64,000 bases of DNA, taken from the NCBI GenBank assembly GCA_016839165.1, contig CP069300.1, positions 7,078,001-7,142,000 on the forward strand, read 5' to 3'. Of this stretch, positions 37,318-45,922 are shown piece by piece. The stretch's first letter is position 1; the number at the start of each line of letters is the position of its first letter. Position numbers and translations under genes: made by a program. The notes beneath the pieces were generated by a model, which made no database searches, was not told the DNA's origin, and worked only from the letters and a program-made list of their open reading frames with translations. The DNA comes from Bradyrhizobium sp. PSBB068 (lineage in GTDB: Bacteria > Pseudomonadota > Alphaproteobacteria > Rhizobiales > Xanthobacteraceae).

Positions 37318-37926
37318 TTAGCGCCCGAAGTATCCGCACCAGCCGAAGCGGTGCCCGCCGTTGTAGGCGCGCGCATGGCCGGCAGCGAGCAGCGCCGCCG
37401 AGACGTTGTCGGTCTTCTTCGTCGCGACATCGGCGACGACGCGTCCCTGATATTTGTCGGGACCAATATTGTAGATCGTGACATCGCCCTGGCCGAGCAG
37501 ATCGCGCAGCGCCACCGTCGCCGCCTGCGCCATCTGCAGCTCGCGCGCACAAGACGCCTTCAGCTCCGGCGCATCGATGCCGCGCAGCCGGACCCGCGTA
37601 TACAGATCGGGCCCCGGCGCGAGATGCACCCGCGCCTCGAACGTGTCGCCATCGATCGTCCTGACGACATCGACAGCATGGCGAACGTCAGGTGCGCCGG
37701 CCCGCTGCCGGATCACATCGGCATCGCGCGACCGGCTCAACGACCAGTGCGACGGCAAAGGCACCCATTCAGGCGCCCAGCGGCGGATCGGCAACATGCT
37801 GCCGGCGGCGATGCCGAGAACGAACACCCATGGCAGCGCCGTCGAGAAACGCCGCCCCAAAGGCGATCGGCTGAACGGCGGACGTCCCTGCGCACGAGAG
37901 GCGTTTGTTCTTTCGTACGGGGGCAT
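37318..37926 (-). CDS. Membrane-anchored thermonuclease (SNase-like) family protein
   Basis: A 202-aa protein: one N-terminal membrane segment (FSTALPWVFVLGIAAGSML) and a staphylococcal-nuclease-like OB fold with VVRTIDGDTFEARV (Asp metal ligands), VRLRGIDAPELKASC (Arg and Asp of the active site) and KYQGRVVADV (second Arg). Predicted periplasmic Ca-dependent nuclease tethered to the membrane. The C-terminus GHRFGWCGYFGR is typical of rhizobial members. Stand-alone; stop codon immediately beside the shared terminator. Confidence 0.87.
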   Translation of the reverse strand: MPPYERTNASRAQGRPPFSRSPLGRRFSTALPWVFVLGIAAGSMLPIRRWAPEWVPLPSHWSLSRSRDADVIRQRAGAPDVRHAVDVVRTIDGDTFEARVHLAPGPDLYTRVRLRGIDAPELKASCARELQMAQAATVALRDLLGQGDVTIYNIGPDKYQGRVVADVATKKTDNVSAALLAAGHARAYNGGHRFGWCGYFGR

Positions 37927-38031
37927 GTTCGGCGGGATGACCTCGACAAAGCGCTGGACCTGGACGGCATCTTGAGAACCGGCCCGAAATCAACCCGGCC
38001 GTCGTTGCCGCGATAATTCGGCCAGCTTAGC

Positions 38032-39345
38032 CTACCGCATCAACATGCGATCCGTAATTTCGCGCTGCTCGGGACGATAGTTTCCGATTCCCCAACTCGT
38101 CTGCAGACCATAGGGCGGATCATCGGATGGACCGATCACCCACCAGCTGCCGCTGATGGGTTGTTGACCTACGTCGAAGCGGGGGCCGCCCTGATCGGCA
38201 TATTCGCCGTTCATGTAGCGGATCAGCGTCCAGGCCCAATCTCGGCTGACGGGCGTCCTCATCGACGATCCCATCTCGCCGATCCATACCGGCGCGATAT
38301 TGTCTCGCACCAGATATCCCCAGGTGCGGTTCATTCGATCGACGTAGTCCGATCCGGCTTCGGCCAGCCCCCATCGGGCAATGTCGGAAACCTCATCCGG
38401 GTATTCGTGAACCGAGTACACAAGCTTGTTCGGAATCGGCAATCTCACGGGATTGGCGCCCGCCGCAGTCAAATTGCCCGCCGGTGCGGCGTATCTCGGA
38501 TCCATGCCCGATGCCGGCGGCGGCGGTGCGTAGAATTCAGGCCCCTCGCAAATGATCAGGACACCGTTGTTGATCGACTGTATCGCCGAGCCGACGCTCT
38601 CACACATGGCCTTGATATCGGTTGGCCCACCGTCTCCCCACGTGATGTGCCCCCGGTCGCCGTTCGGCTCGTTGTGCAGATCGAAGCCGATGACCGTCGC
38701 GTTTCCTGCGAATGTCCGCGCCATCTGAAGCCAATTCCGCTTGAACGTTTCCGCGGTCACCTTGCCGGTGATGACCCCGTCGGTCCCATCCGATCCCGGC
38801 CCGAGGTCGTACCAAAGACCGTTCTTCTGCTGCCCTGCCGTCCCTTGGTTGCTGTGATGGTCGAAAATCACTTTCAGGCCGATCTGTCCGGCGTAAGCGA
38901 CGACCTTTTTGAACAGCTGCAGGGTCGTCACAAATCTGTAGCGCCCGGCCGGGTCAGGAGACTGACTTGCGACCAGATCATGGTTCAACGTCGCGTTGAC
39001 CCAGCCGAGCTCGTCCTTGTAGCCGTCGAGGGGTGCATTCAGGCCCGCGTCGGTCCAGGGGATGCGGACGGTGTTGAATCCGGCCGCGGCGATGGAGTCC
39101 AGGACGGTCTTGTAGCTGACGCGCCACAGGCCGGAGAGTGTTGCACCAGGGCGGCCGTCGGTGCCGTTCCAACCGATCGAGGCGATGCGCACGTTGCGGC
39201 CGGCGTTGTCAACGATCTGACTCCCCGCTGTGCTCAAAAAGCCGGCGGGCAGGCGTCGCCCTGCCTGCGCCGCGCCCCGGCTGTCGGCCGCCCGCATGAT
39301 GATGGCTGGCGGATCCATGTGATGGTCCAGCGCAAGTCCGGCCAT
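38032..39345 (-). CDS. Glycoside hydrolase family 5 (cellulase-like) protein
   Basis: A 437-aa (beta/alpha)8 glycosidase. Both catalytic glutamates are visible: acid/base in FDLHNEPNGD (E226) and nucleophile in PVWIGEMGSS (E357). Supporting motifs are FNTVRIPW (about 90-97), VIFDHHSNQG and VYSVHEYPD. No clear signal peptide at the annotated start (MAGLALDHHMD), which is odd for a polysaccharide hydrolase; it may use a non-classical route or start downstream. Located 315 bp after a Wzc/GumC-like gene on the same strand, so a role in trimming an exopolysaccharide is plausible (inference). Confidence 0.9.
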   Translation of the reverse strand: MAGLALDHHMDPPAIIMRAADSRGAAQAGRRLPAGFLSTAGSQIVDNAGRNVRIASIGWNGTDGRPGATLSGLWRVSYKTVLDSIAAAGFNTVRIPWTDAGLNAPLDGYKDELGWVNATLNHDLVASQSPDPAGRYRFVTTLQLFKKVVAYAGQIGLKVIFDHHSNQGTAGQQKNGLWYDLGPGSDGTDGVITGKVTAETFKRNWLQMARTFAGNATVIGFDLHNEPNGDRGHITWGDGGPTDIKAMCESVGSAIQSINNGVLIICEGPEFYAPPPPASGMDPRYAAPAGNLTAAGANPVRLPIPNKLVYSVHEYPDEVSDIARWGLAEAGSDYVDRMNRTWGYLVRDNIAPVWIGEMGSSMRTPVSRDWAWTLIRYMNGEYADQGGPRFDVGQQPISGSWWVIGPSDDPPYGLQTSWGIGNYRPEQREITDRMLMR

Positions 39346-39660
39346 GTCTCACCTCAGCTCACACACTGCGTTCGCACATCCTCCCTGCGGAACAGCGTTG
39401 AAACAGCGATCATGAGGATGGCGAAGACAAAGCAGCAGATTTGCCATCGGGATGACCACACGCGGCTCGAGCCGCTTGAACGCCTCATACAGGAAGAGAA
39501 AATCCCGACATTTGCGGATACGAAGAATAGCGGAACAACATCGACGGCTTGCATCTTTCGAATGCGGGGCCGGCAAAAGGCAAGCCGAGTCGAATAGTTC
39601 CATCGAGCGACGCTGGACGTGACGTCGAATTCACGTCGCCGATGACGTGCCCTTTCGCGC
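39346..39660. other. Gap between Wzc-like and GH5 genes
   Basis: 315 bp. Short minus-strand frames exist (84 aa at 39349-39603; hydrophobic stretch WQICCFVFAILMIAVSTLF in another frame), which might be debris of a lost membrane protein such as an O-antigen ligase, but no continuous gene is recognisable. A short palindrome GACGTGACGTCGAATTCACGTC lies near 39618-39639. Confidence 0.35.
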
Positions 39661-41781
39661 TCACGCGACCAGCGCCTCTGCGTTGCGTTCGATAAAGATC
39701 GTCCTCGCCTTGATCCGATGATGTCGCAACAAGTCAGCATGAACCAGGACGTCATCGATCCTGCTATCGCCGGTCGACGCCAGGAAGATGACTTCGTCAG
39801 CCATGGCGTACAGTCCGTATTCGGACGACGTGCTGCCGAGTTCGCCGCCATCGATGATGACGCGATCGAAATCGCGCGCCTCGTTCAGCGCCTCGGAGAG
39901 TGTGTTCAGTATCCGGTCATCCGGTGGAACCATTGCCGCGAGGCCAACAGGGACGATTTTGATGTTGGTCTTGCCCAGCGGACAGGCCACATCGCTGATC
40001 GACGACGTGCCGGCCAGAATATCGCGAATTCCCGGCCGCTGGTCGAAACGCAGACGCGATGTGACCGGGTGCTGCATCAGATCGGCGTCGATGACGATGG
40101 CTTTCTGTTCCGTCTCGGCGACGGCGCGCGCCAACTCCAGTGCGATCAGGCTGAGCGATTCTTCTTCCGAGGTGCGAACCAGCAGGATGGAACGGCCCGC
40201 AGGCGCTGCGAGCAGTTCCGCCGAAAGACGCGACAACTGTTCTTGGCGACTCGCCGCGGCAGGACGGAGGATGGAGTGCAGCGATGACGTTGACGGGTCG
40301 ATGCGCTTTCCGATCGGTCTCGGCGGCACCTCATCCGGTCCCGGCGGCACCTCGTTCGGCTTTGGTAGTCGCCGGCCGCGCGCAGCAAGACTGTCCCGCG
40401 CCAGGGCCGCGGCAACGCCCAGCGTCAACCCGCCGAACAGCGCCGCGGCCATGATGATCATGGTCGGCGGCCAGCTCTTGCGTTGGGGCGGCGACGCAGG
40501 GGAAATCAACCGGATATTCGTGGTGTCGACGACCTGCTGTTCGTGTGCAGTCTTGGCTTTCGCCAGAAACATCTCATAGACCGCGCGATCGGAGTCCGCT
40601 TTGCGCTCCAGTTCGCGCAACGGCACGATGATCTTGTCGTTCGTCTGCGACAACGCCTTCAGCGAATCGAAACGCGCCTGGAGTTCCTGGACATTCGTCC
40701 GCTCGCTCGTCGCGACGTAACGGACCGCCTCGGCGATCCGCTTGACCTCGTCCTTGATCGCGGTCTGGACGTCACGAAGCTGCGCCCGGACCGCCTGCAG
40801 CGCGGGGTGATTGGGACCGTTGATCTGCGCCAGCTGCGCTTCGTCGCGGACGATGTCCGCCGCTCGCGCGCGCAATTGTGTGATCGTACCGGACTGCACG
40901 ACCTCGGGCAGAGCCTCCAGGCCTGCGCCGCCGGAGACGATGGCATCGATCAGTTTGACGCGCGCCTGCGCTTCGCTCAGCTTGGCCTTGGCATTGGTCA
41001 GCTGGGTATTGGCTTCGTCGAGCTCTTGATCCGTCACCAGCCTGTTGCGGGTGCCGACCAGATTGTTGGCGGCCTTGTAAGCGGCGACAGCTCGCTCCGA
41101 CTGGCTCACTGCATCGCGCATCCGCGCCAGTTGTGAGGTGATCGCCTCTGAAATGCGGCGATTGAAGGTGGAATTCGCCTTGGCTTGCTCCTCAAGATAA
41201 GCATTGGCCACGGCTTCGGTGAGCCTTGTTGCTCGTGCCGCCGTGTCCGCGGAAACCATGATGTCGATGACGAAGGAGCGGTCGTTTCGCTTCACTGCCG
41301 TCTTCAGGCGCAGATTCCGCAATGCCGTCAGTTCGGGCGGATCGGATGACCCCATCCCGAACAGCGACCTGATCTTCGAGCCGAGGCCGCCTTTGCCGTT
41401 GAACTCGGGGTCGTTGGCCAGTCCGGTTTCATCGACGACACGCGTCAGGACTTCGTTCGAGGTGATTATCTTCAGTTGGCTTTCGACGAGGAGCAGGCCG
41501 TCGCCAGGCACGGAGTTCTGGGCCGCCGATCCTTCTTGCGGCGTTGGGCGATCGCGGGGATCGACGTAAACTTGGGCTACCGCGGTGTAGGCCGGTCGCG
41601 CGATCATGAGATACGTGGCCGCCACCACGCAAAACGCCCCGCATATCGCAAAGATCCAGTGCTTGCGCCGCAAGAGGATGCCGATGACATCCTTCAGGTC
41701 GACGCCCTCCGAGACCTTGTCGCTGGATTGAGACAGGTCGCGATAGGGTGCTGTTGCTCCCTCTGTCTGCTGAATCGACAT
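39661..41781 (-). CDS. Wzc/GumC-like polysaccharide co-polymerase with degenerate BY-kinase domain
   Basis: A 706-aa inner-membrane protein for exopolysaccharide chain length/export. Wzz domain: TM1 HWIFAICGAFCVVAATYLMI (about 45-64), long periplasmic coiled coils (ITSQLARMRDAVSQSERAVA), and TM2 with the proline motif SPASPPQRKSWPPTMIIMAA. The cytosolic P-loop-like domain keeps Walker A' (KAIVIDADLMQHP) and a Walker B-like VIIDGG. The Walker A position reads ILLVRTSEEESLSLIALELA, with no GxxGK[ST], and there is no C-terminal Tyr cluster, so it is probably catalytically dead. ATG at 41781. No glycosyltransferases adjoin; GH5 follows downstream. Confidence 0.88.
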   Translation of the reverse strand: MSIQQTEGATAPYRDLSQSSDKVSEGVDLKDVIGILLRRKHWIFAICGAFCVVAATYLMIARPAYTAVAQVYVDPRDRPTPQEGSAAQNSVPGDGLLLVESQLKIITSNEVLTRVVDETGLANDPEFNGKGGLGSKIRSLFGMGSSDPPELTALRNLRLKTAVKRNDRSFVIDIMVSADTAARATRLTEAVANAYLEEQAKANSTFNRRISEAITSQLARMRDAVSQSERAVAAYKAANNLVGTRNRLVTDQELDEANTQLTNAKAKLSEAQARVKLIDAIVSGGAGLEALPEVVQSGTITQLRARAADIVRDEAQLAQINGPNHPALQAVRAQLRDVQTAIKDEVKRIAEAVRYVATSERTNVQELQARFDSLKALSQTNDKIIVPLRELERKADSDRAVYEMFLAKAKTAHEQQVVDTTNIRLISPASPPQRKSWPPTMIIMAAALFGGLTLGVAAALARDSLAARGRRLPKPNEVPPGPDEVPPRPIGKRIDPSTSSLHSILRPAAASRQEQLSRLSAELLAAPAGRSILLVRTSEEESLSLIALELARAVAETEQKAIVIDADLMQHPVTSRLRFDQRPGIRDILAGTSSISDVACPLGKTNIKIVPVGLAAMVPPDDRILNTLSEALNEARDFDRVIIDGGELGSTSSEYGLYAMADEVIFLASTGDSRIDDVLVHADLLRHHRIKARTIFIERNAEALVA

Positions 41782-41970
41782 GCCGCATTCCAACCTAGTT
41801 AACTCAACACACAGGGCGATTGCCCCGCAACGTATGATGAGTACGGTTAATCGCGGGTTACTTGGTAATTAGATACCATGATATGCTTACAATGCCCCCC
41901 GGCTTTCTTCCATGATCAGCTCATGTTCGGCGGCATGTTGCTTGCGTCGATTGTTGTCCGGAATCCCGCT

Positions 41971-42198
41971 TCAGAAGTCCGAGGCGATGCCCTTGGTTTC
42001 CCAATCGCCATAACGGGTCGGTTCCGGACCCTTCGGACCCTGGAATTCCTTCGGGCGTGCGGCGGCATCGTTCGCGGCCAGCTCCTCGGCAGCCTTGCGC
42101 CGCGCCGCGGCCTCGGCGAGCGCGCGCTGCGCGGCCGGCGTCAGCGGCTTGCGCGGCGCGGGTTCCGGCGGCGTTGACGATGGCGATTTCTCAGACAT
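41971..42198 (-). CDS. DUF1674 protein (succinate dehydrogenase assembly factor 4-like)
   Basis: A 75-aa protein whose C-terminus GPEPTRYGDWETKGIASDF is the diagnostic DUF1674/SDHAF4 signature; mitochondrial relatives chaperone the flavinylated SdhA subunit. The N-terminal half is a charged Ala/Lys/Glu helix (AAQRALAEAAARRKAAEELA). ATG at 42198 (MSEKSPSS) with AGAAGG upstream. Divergent from rsmB, a conserved arrangement in this group. No sdh genes in the window. Confidence 0.92.
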   Translation of the reverse strand: MSEKSPSSTPPEPAPRKPLTPAAQRALAEAAARRKAAEELAANDAAARPKEFQGPKGPEPTRYGDWETKGIASDF

Positions 42199-42384
42199 GG
42201 CAAGCCTTCTTGGCAAAACTTTCCGCCTGCGAATTCGTACTTCCGTGCTGGCTCGGTGACGGCATCACGATCAAGAAATCCGCGAGGCGATTCTTACATT
42301 TGGCATATTCGCATGCCAGAGGTGTTTTCGAGTTGATGGGCATGAGCCGAATGTAACTCAGCACCTTCGAGATATCTCCGCTTC

Positions 42385-43731
42385 ATGCCTCCTTCAAGAT
42401 TTGCAGTTCCTGCCGAAGTCCCCGGTCTCGCGGCGCGCCGCATCGCGGCCGACATCCTCGACGGCGTGCTGCACAAGCACCGCACACTCGATGATCAGCT
42501 CGACGGCGCCGGCGCGCATCCCGGCCTGAAATCGCTGGCCGATCGCGACCGCGCGCTGATGCGCCGGCTGGTCTCGACCATCCTGCGCAAGCTCGGCACG
42601 CTCGGCCATCTGTTGTCGCGCCTGCTCGATCGCGGCATCCCGACCGATGCGCCGCGCGCGCAGAGCGCGCTGTTGATCGGCGCCGCGCAGATCCTCTGGA
42701 TGGACGTGCCTGACCATGCCGCAGTCGATCTCTCGGTGCGGCTGGTGCAGTCGGACCGCCGTGCCGCGAAGTATGCCGGGCTCGTCAACGCCGTGCTGCG
42801 CCGCTGCGCGCGCGAGGCCCAGGGGCTGATCGACGAGATCAGCACGCAGACGCTGGACCTGCCGCCATGGATGCTGGCGCGCTGGAACGCGCATTACGGC
42901 GAGGCCACCGCGCGCGAGATGGCGCTGGCGCTCGGCCACGAGCCGTCACTCGATCTCACGGTGAAGTCCGACGCCGCGCAATGGGCGAGCCGCCTGCACG
43001 GCGAGGTCTTGCCGACGGGAACCGTGCGCACGCTGCTGCAGGGTTCCGTCACCATGCTGCCGGGCTTTGCCGAAGGCCAATGGTGGGTGCAGGACGCCGC
43101 CGCCGCGCTGCCGGTGCGGCTGTTCGGCGACATCAAGGACAAGAAGGTCGCGGACCTCTGCGCCGCGCCCGGCGGCAAGACGGCTCAGCTCGCACTGGCA
43201 GGCGCGCAGGTCACCGCGGTCGACCGCTCGCCGGCGCGGGTCGCGCGGTTGCGCGAAAATCTCACGCGGCTGGCGTTGCAGGCCGAGACTGTTGTCGCCG
43301 ACGCGGCCGAATGGCCCGCCGAGGCCGCGAGTTTTGACGGTATCCTGGTCGATGCGCCCTGCACCTCGACGGGAACCATCCGCCGGCATCCCGACGTCGC
43401 CTGGCTGCGCCAGGAAGGCGACATCGCCGCGCTCTCGGCCCTGCAGAAGCGGCTGCTGCTAAAGGCCACCCATCTGCTGAAGCCCGGCGGCACGCTGGTC
43501 TACTGCACCTGCTCGCTGGAGCCGGAGGAAGGCGAGCACGCGATCGCCGCGCTGCTGGCAAGCGAATCAGGCCTGCGCCGTGCGCCGGTCGAGAAGAGCG
43601 AGGTCGCCGGCCTCGACGACATCATTACCGCCGACGGCGACCTGCGCACCCTGCCGAGCCACCTGCCCAACGCCGACCCGCGGCTGAGCGGGCTGGATGG
43701 CTTTTACGCAGCCCGGCTGGTTAAGTCCTGA
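42385..43731 (+). CDS. rsmB: 16S rRNA (cytosine(967)-C(5))-methyltransferase (RsmB/NOL1/NOP2/sun family)
   Basis: SAM-dependent RNA m5C methyltransferase. 448 aa: N-terminal NusB-like RNA-binding domain (residues ~10-150, DRALMRRLVSTILRKLG) and C-terminal Rossmann methyltransferase with motif I LCAAPGGKTAQLALAG, motif IV DAPCTSTGTIRRHPD (Cys) and motif VI VYCTCSLEPEEGE (catalytic Cys). YAARLVKS C-terminus typical. It could alternatively be RsmF-like, but the NusB domain favours RsmB. Upstream of the heparinase and purH genes on the same strand. Confidence 0.93.
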   Translation: MPPSRFAVPAEVPGLAARRIAADILDGVLHKHRTLDDQLDGAGAHPGLKSLADRDRALMRRLVSTILRKLGTLGHLLSRLLDRGIPTDAPRAQSALLIGAAQILWMDVPDHAAVDLSVRLVQSDRRAAKYAGLVNAVLRRCAREAQGLIDEISTQTLDLPPWMLARWNAHYGEATAREMALALGHEPSLDLTVKSDAAQWASRLHGEVLPTGTVRTLLQGSVTMLPGFAEGQWWVQDAAAALPVRLFGDIKDKKVADLCAAPGGKTAQLALAGAQVTAVDRSPARVARLRENLTRLALQAETVVADAAEWPAEAASFDGILVDAPCTSTGTIRRHPDVAWLRQEGDIAALSALQKRLLLKATHLLKPGGTLVYCTCSLEPEEGEHAIAALLASESGLRRAPVEKSEVAGLDDIITADGDLRTLPSHLPNADPRLSGLDGFYAARLVKS

Positions 43732-43785
43732 TTTTAACCTCAGCCTTCTAAGCTCGAAGTGATTCGCGCGGTATCAAGAGGGTGT

Positions 43786-43801
43786 CTTCTTGATCAAGAA
43801 G
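43786..43801. promoter_or_regulatory. Perfect 16-bp palindrome upstream of the heparinase gene
   Basis: CTTCTTGATCAAGAAG is fully self-complementary and is flanked by direct repeats GGTGTCTT (43781-43788 and 43801-43808). It lies 67 bp before the heparinase-family start. It looks like an operator for a dimeric regulator; no regulator can be named. Confidence 0.45.
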
Positions 43802-43867
43802 GTGTCTTGGCCGCGTTTCCGGATTAAATAAGGATTCGTTGAAAATTTCCTCCCCGCAAGGTTAGGC

Positions 43868-45619
43868 GTGTCGGTCGCTCAAAGCAGACGCATCTCGACG
43901 CTGATTGCTGGCCGCTTCGCCCGCAGCATGCTCGCGCGCGCCAGCGGCAGCACGGTCGCGCTGTCGCGGCTGTGGCCGGGCCGCACCGACCGGCTGATCA
44001 TCGCGCCGCACGACCTGCGGACCGCCGACGCCACCCGCGCTGCCGAGATCTATGCCGGGCGATTCGTGTTCGCCGGCAAGATCGTCACCTGCCACGGCCG
44101 CTCGATCTTCGATCTGGAACCGCCGTCGGAGGATTGGGAAGCCGCCCTGCTCGGCTTCGGCTGGCTGCGCCATCTGCGCGCCGCCGACACCGCGCTGACC
44201 CGCGCCAATGCCCGCTCGCTTGTCGACGACTGGATCTCCAACCAGGCCCGCAAGCGGCCGCTGGAACGGCGCGCCGATGTGCGCGCGCGGCGCGTGATCT
44301 CGCTGCTGTCGCAGGCTCCCCTGGTGCTCGGCGACACCGATGGAAAATTCTACCGCAAGTATCTCCGCGGACTGGCGCGCGAGATCCGCTACCTGCGCCA
44401 CTCCACGCTCGACAATGACGGCGTGCCGCGGCTGCAGGTGCTGATCGCGCTGTGCTACGCCTCGCTCTGCCTCGCCAACCAGGCACGCAATATCAAGTCG
44501 GCGACCCGCAGGCTGTCGGACGAATTGCAGCGCCAGATCCTGCCCGATGGCGGCCACATCTCGCGCAATCCCGGCGCGCTGGTCGAGCTGCTCAGCGACC
44601 TCCTGCCGCTGCGGCAGACCTTTGCGGCACGTAACATCGCGCCGCCGCCGGCGTTGCTCAACGCGATCGACCGCATGATGCCGATGCTGCGCTTCTTCCG
44701 GCACGGCGACGGCAGCTTCGCGCTGTTCAACGGCATGTCGACCGCGCCGTCCGATCTGGTCGCGACGCTGCTCGCCTATGACGACACCCGCGGCGTGCCG
44801 ATGGCGAGCATGCCGCACACCGGCTTCCAGCGTCTCGATGCCGGCAACACCACGCTGATCATCGACACCGGTCCGCCGCCGCCGGCAAGCGTCAGCCAGG
44901 ATGCACATGCCGGCTGCCTGTCGTTCGAGCTCTCCTCGGGACCGAGCCGCATCGTCGTCAATTGCGGCATGCCGTCGACCGGGCGCGACAATTGGCGGCC
45001 GTTCGCGCGCTCCACCGCAGCGCATTCGACGCTGACCTATCACGACACCTCGTCGTGCCAGTTCGTCGAGCTGTCGGCGATGAAGCGGCTGCTGCGCGGC
45101 GCGCCGATCACCAGCGGGCCCAGCAATGTCGAGAGCTACCGCGAAGCCGTTCCCGGCGGCGACGTGCTCACCGCCTCGCATGACGGCTATCTCTCCCGCT
45201 TCGGCGTGATCCATCGCCGCGTGCTGATGGTCTCCCAGGACGGCACGCGACTCGAAGGCGAGGACTCGCTGTCGCCGGCGCCGGGCGGCCGCATGAAGGG
45301 CAGCGAGGCCGATTTCGCGCTGCGCTTCCATCTGCACCCTTCGGTGAAGGCGAGCCGGTTGTCGGATGCGCGCGGCGTGATGCTGGTGCTGCCAAACCGC
45401 GACGTCTGGACCTTCGAGGCGATGGACGACAAGGTCGACCTCGAGGACAGCGTGTTCCTGGCCGGCAATGACGGCCCGCGCCGCACCTCGCAGATCGTGA
45501 TCCGGCAGGACGCCAGGCACGCCGCCACCATCCGCTGGAGCTTCGTCCGCTCCTCGACCTCGGCCACCGCCACCAACGCCCGCCGCAACGCCCGCCGCGA
45601 GCCGGAACTGCCGCTGTAG
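43868..45619 (+). CDS. Heparinase II/III family protein
   Basis: A 583-aa protein with an N-terminal alpha/alpha toroid (WEAALLGFGWLRHLRAADTA; YLRGLARE; LRHSTLDNDGVPRLQVLIAL) and a C-terminal beta-sandwich of the heparinase II/III family (RIVVNCGMPSTGRDNWRPFA; STAAHSTLTYHDTSS, with the conserved histidine). It belongs to the alphaproteobacterial lineage found beside purH, which is assumed to be a uronate-polymer lyase but is uncharacterised. GTG start at 43868 after AAGG. No signal peptide is evident, although a polymer substrate would be outside. Followed by a palindromic repeat. Confidence 0.88.
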   Translation: MSVAQSRRISTLIAGRFARSMLARASGSTVALSRLWPGRTDRLIIAPHDLRTADATRAAEIYAGRFVFAGKIVTCHGRSIFDLEPPSEDWEAALLGFGWLRHLRAADTALTRANARSLVDDWISNQARKRPLERRADVRARRVISLLSQAPLVLGDTDGKFYRKYLRGLAREIRYLRHSTLDNDGVPRLQVLIALCYASLCLANQARNIKSATRRLSDELQRQILPDGGHISRNPGALVELLSDLLPLRQTFAARNIAPPPALLNAIDRMMPMLRFFRHGDGSFALFNGMSTAPSDLVATLLAYDDTRGVPMASMPHTGFQRLDAGNTTLIIDTGPPPPASVSQDAHAGCLSFELSSGPSRIVVNCGMPSTGRDNWRPFARSTAAHSTLTYHDTSSCQFVELSAMKRLLRGAPITSGPSNVESYREAVPGGDVLTASHDGYLSRFGVIHRRVLMVSQDGTRLEGEDSLSPAPGGRMKGSEADFALRFHLHPSVKASRLSDARGVMLVLPNRDVWTFEAMDDKVDLEDSVFLAGNDGPRRTSQIVIRQDARHAATIRWSFVRSSTSATATNARRNARREPELPL

Positions 45620-45922
45620 CGGCAGCGAAAACGCGCGATCCGCAGCGCGCGGCCTCTCCACCCCGTCGTCCTGGCGAAGGCCAGGACCCATAACCACCAA
45701 ATTTGATTGTGTGCGGGATGGTGGCCCCAGCGTCGGACAACAACTAGCGGCTGGGGTAATGGGTCCTGGCTTACGCCAGGACGACGCTGAACGTTTGTGA
45801 GCCGTCCCTTCACATTCTCTCAGGGTGAAGGGCCAATTTCCCGGGAATCGGCGTCCGGAACCGGTTTCGTGCCGCATAAAACCATGCTACCCGGCTGCCT
45901 TAACCGCCAAGGATTTTCCGAT
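45620..45922. other. Intergenic region upstream of purH
   Basis: 303 bp, mostly the palindromic repeat 45664-45785. The remaining bases up to the purH start include CGTCCGGAACCGGTTTCG, part of a small palindrome, and AAGGAT before the ATG. No riboswitch recognised. Confidence 0.45.
45664..45785. repeat. Palindromic intergenic repeat, GTCGTCC-GGCGAAGGCC-GGACCCAT family, copy 2
   Basis: Arms CGTCGTCCTGGCGAAGGCCA and TGGGTCCTGGCTTACGCCAG...GACGACG, with internal TGGCCCCAGCGT. It matches the layout of 32344-32473, with C-to-T/A substitutions mirrored on both arms (compensatory: CCTGG...CCAGG instead of CCCGG...CCGGG). Confidence 0.75.

Noticed and set aside
39354..39851. Possible membrane-protein remnant (hydrophobic WQICCFVFAILMIAVSTLF) after the Wzc-like gene
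   Set aside because: The first half overlaps the Wzc-like coding region in another frame, and a single hydrophobic stretch is not enough to call a gene.
45786..45922. Riboswitch upstream of purH
   Set aside because: No purine or ZTP riboswitch core could be recognised; most of the gap is a palindromic repeat.
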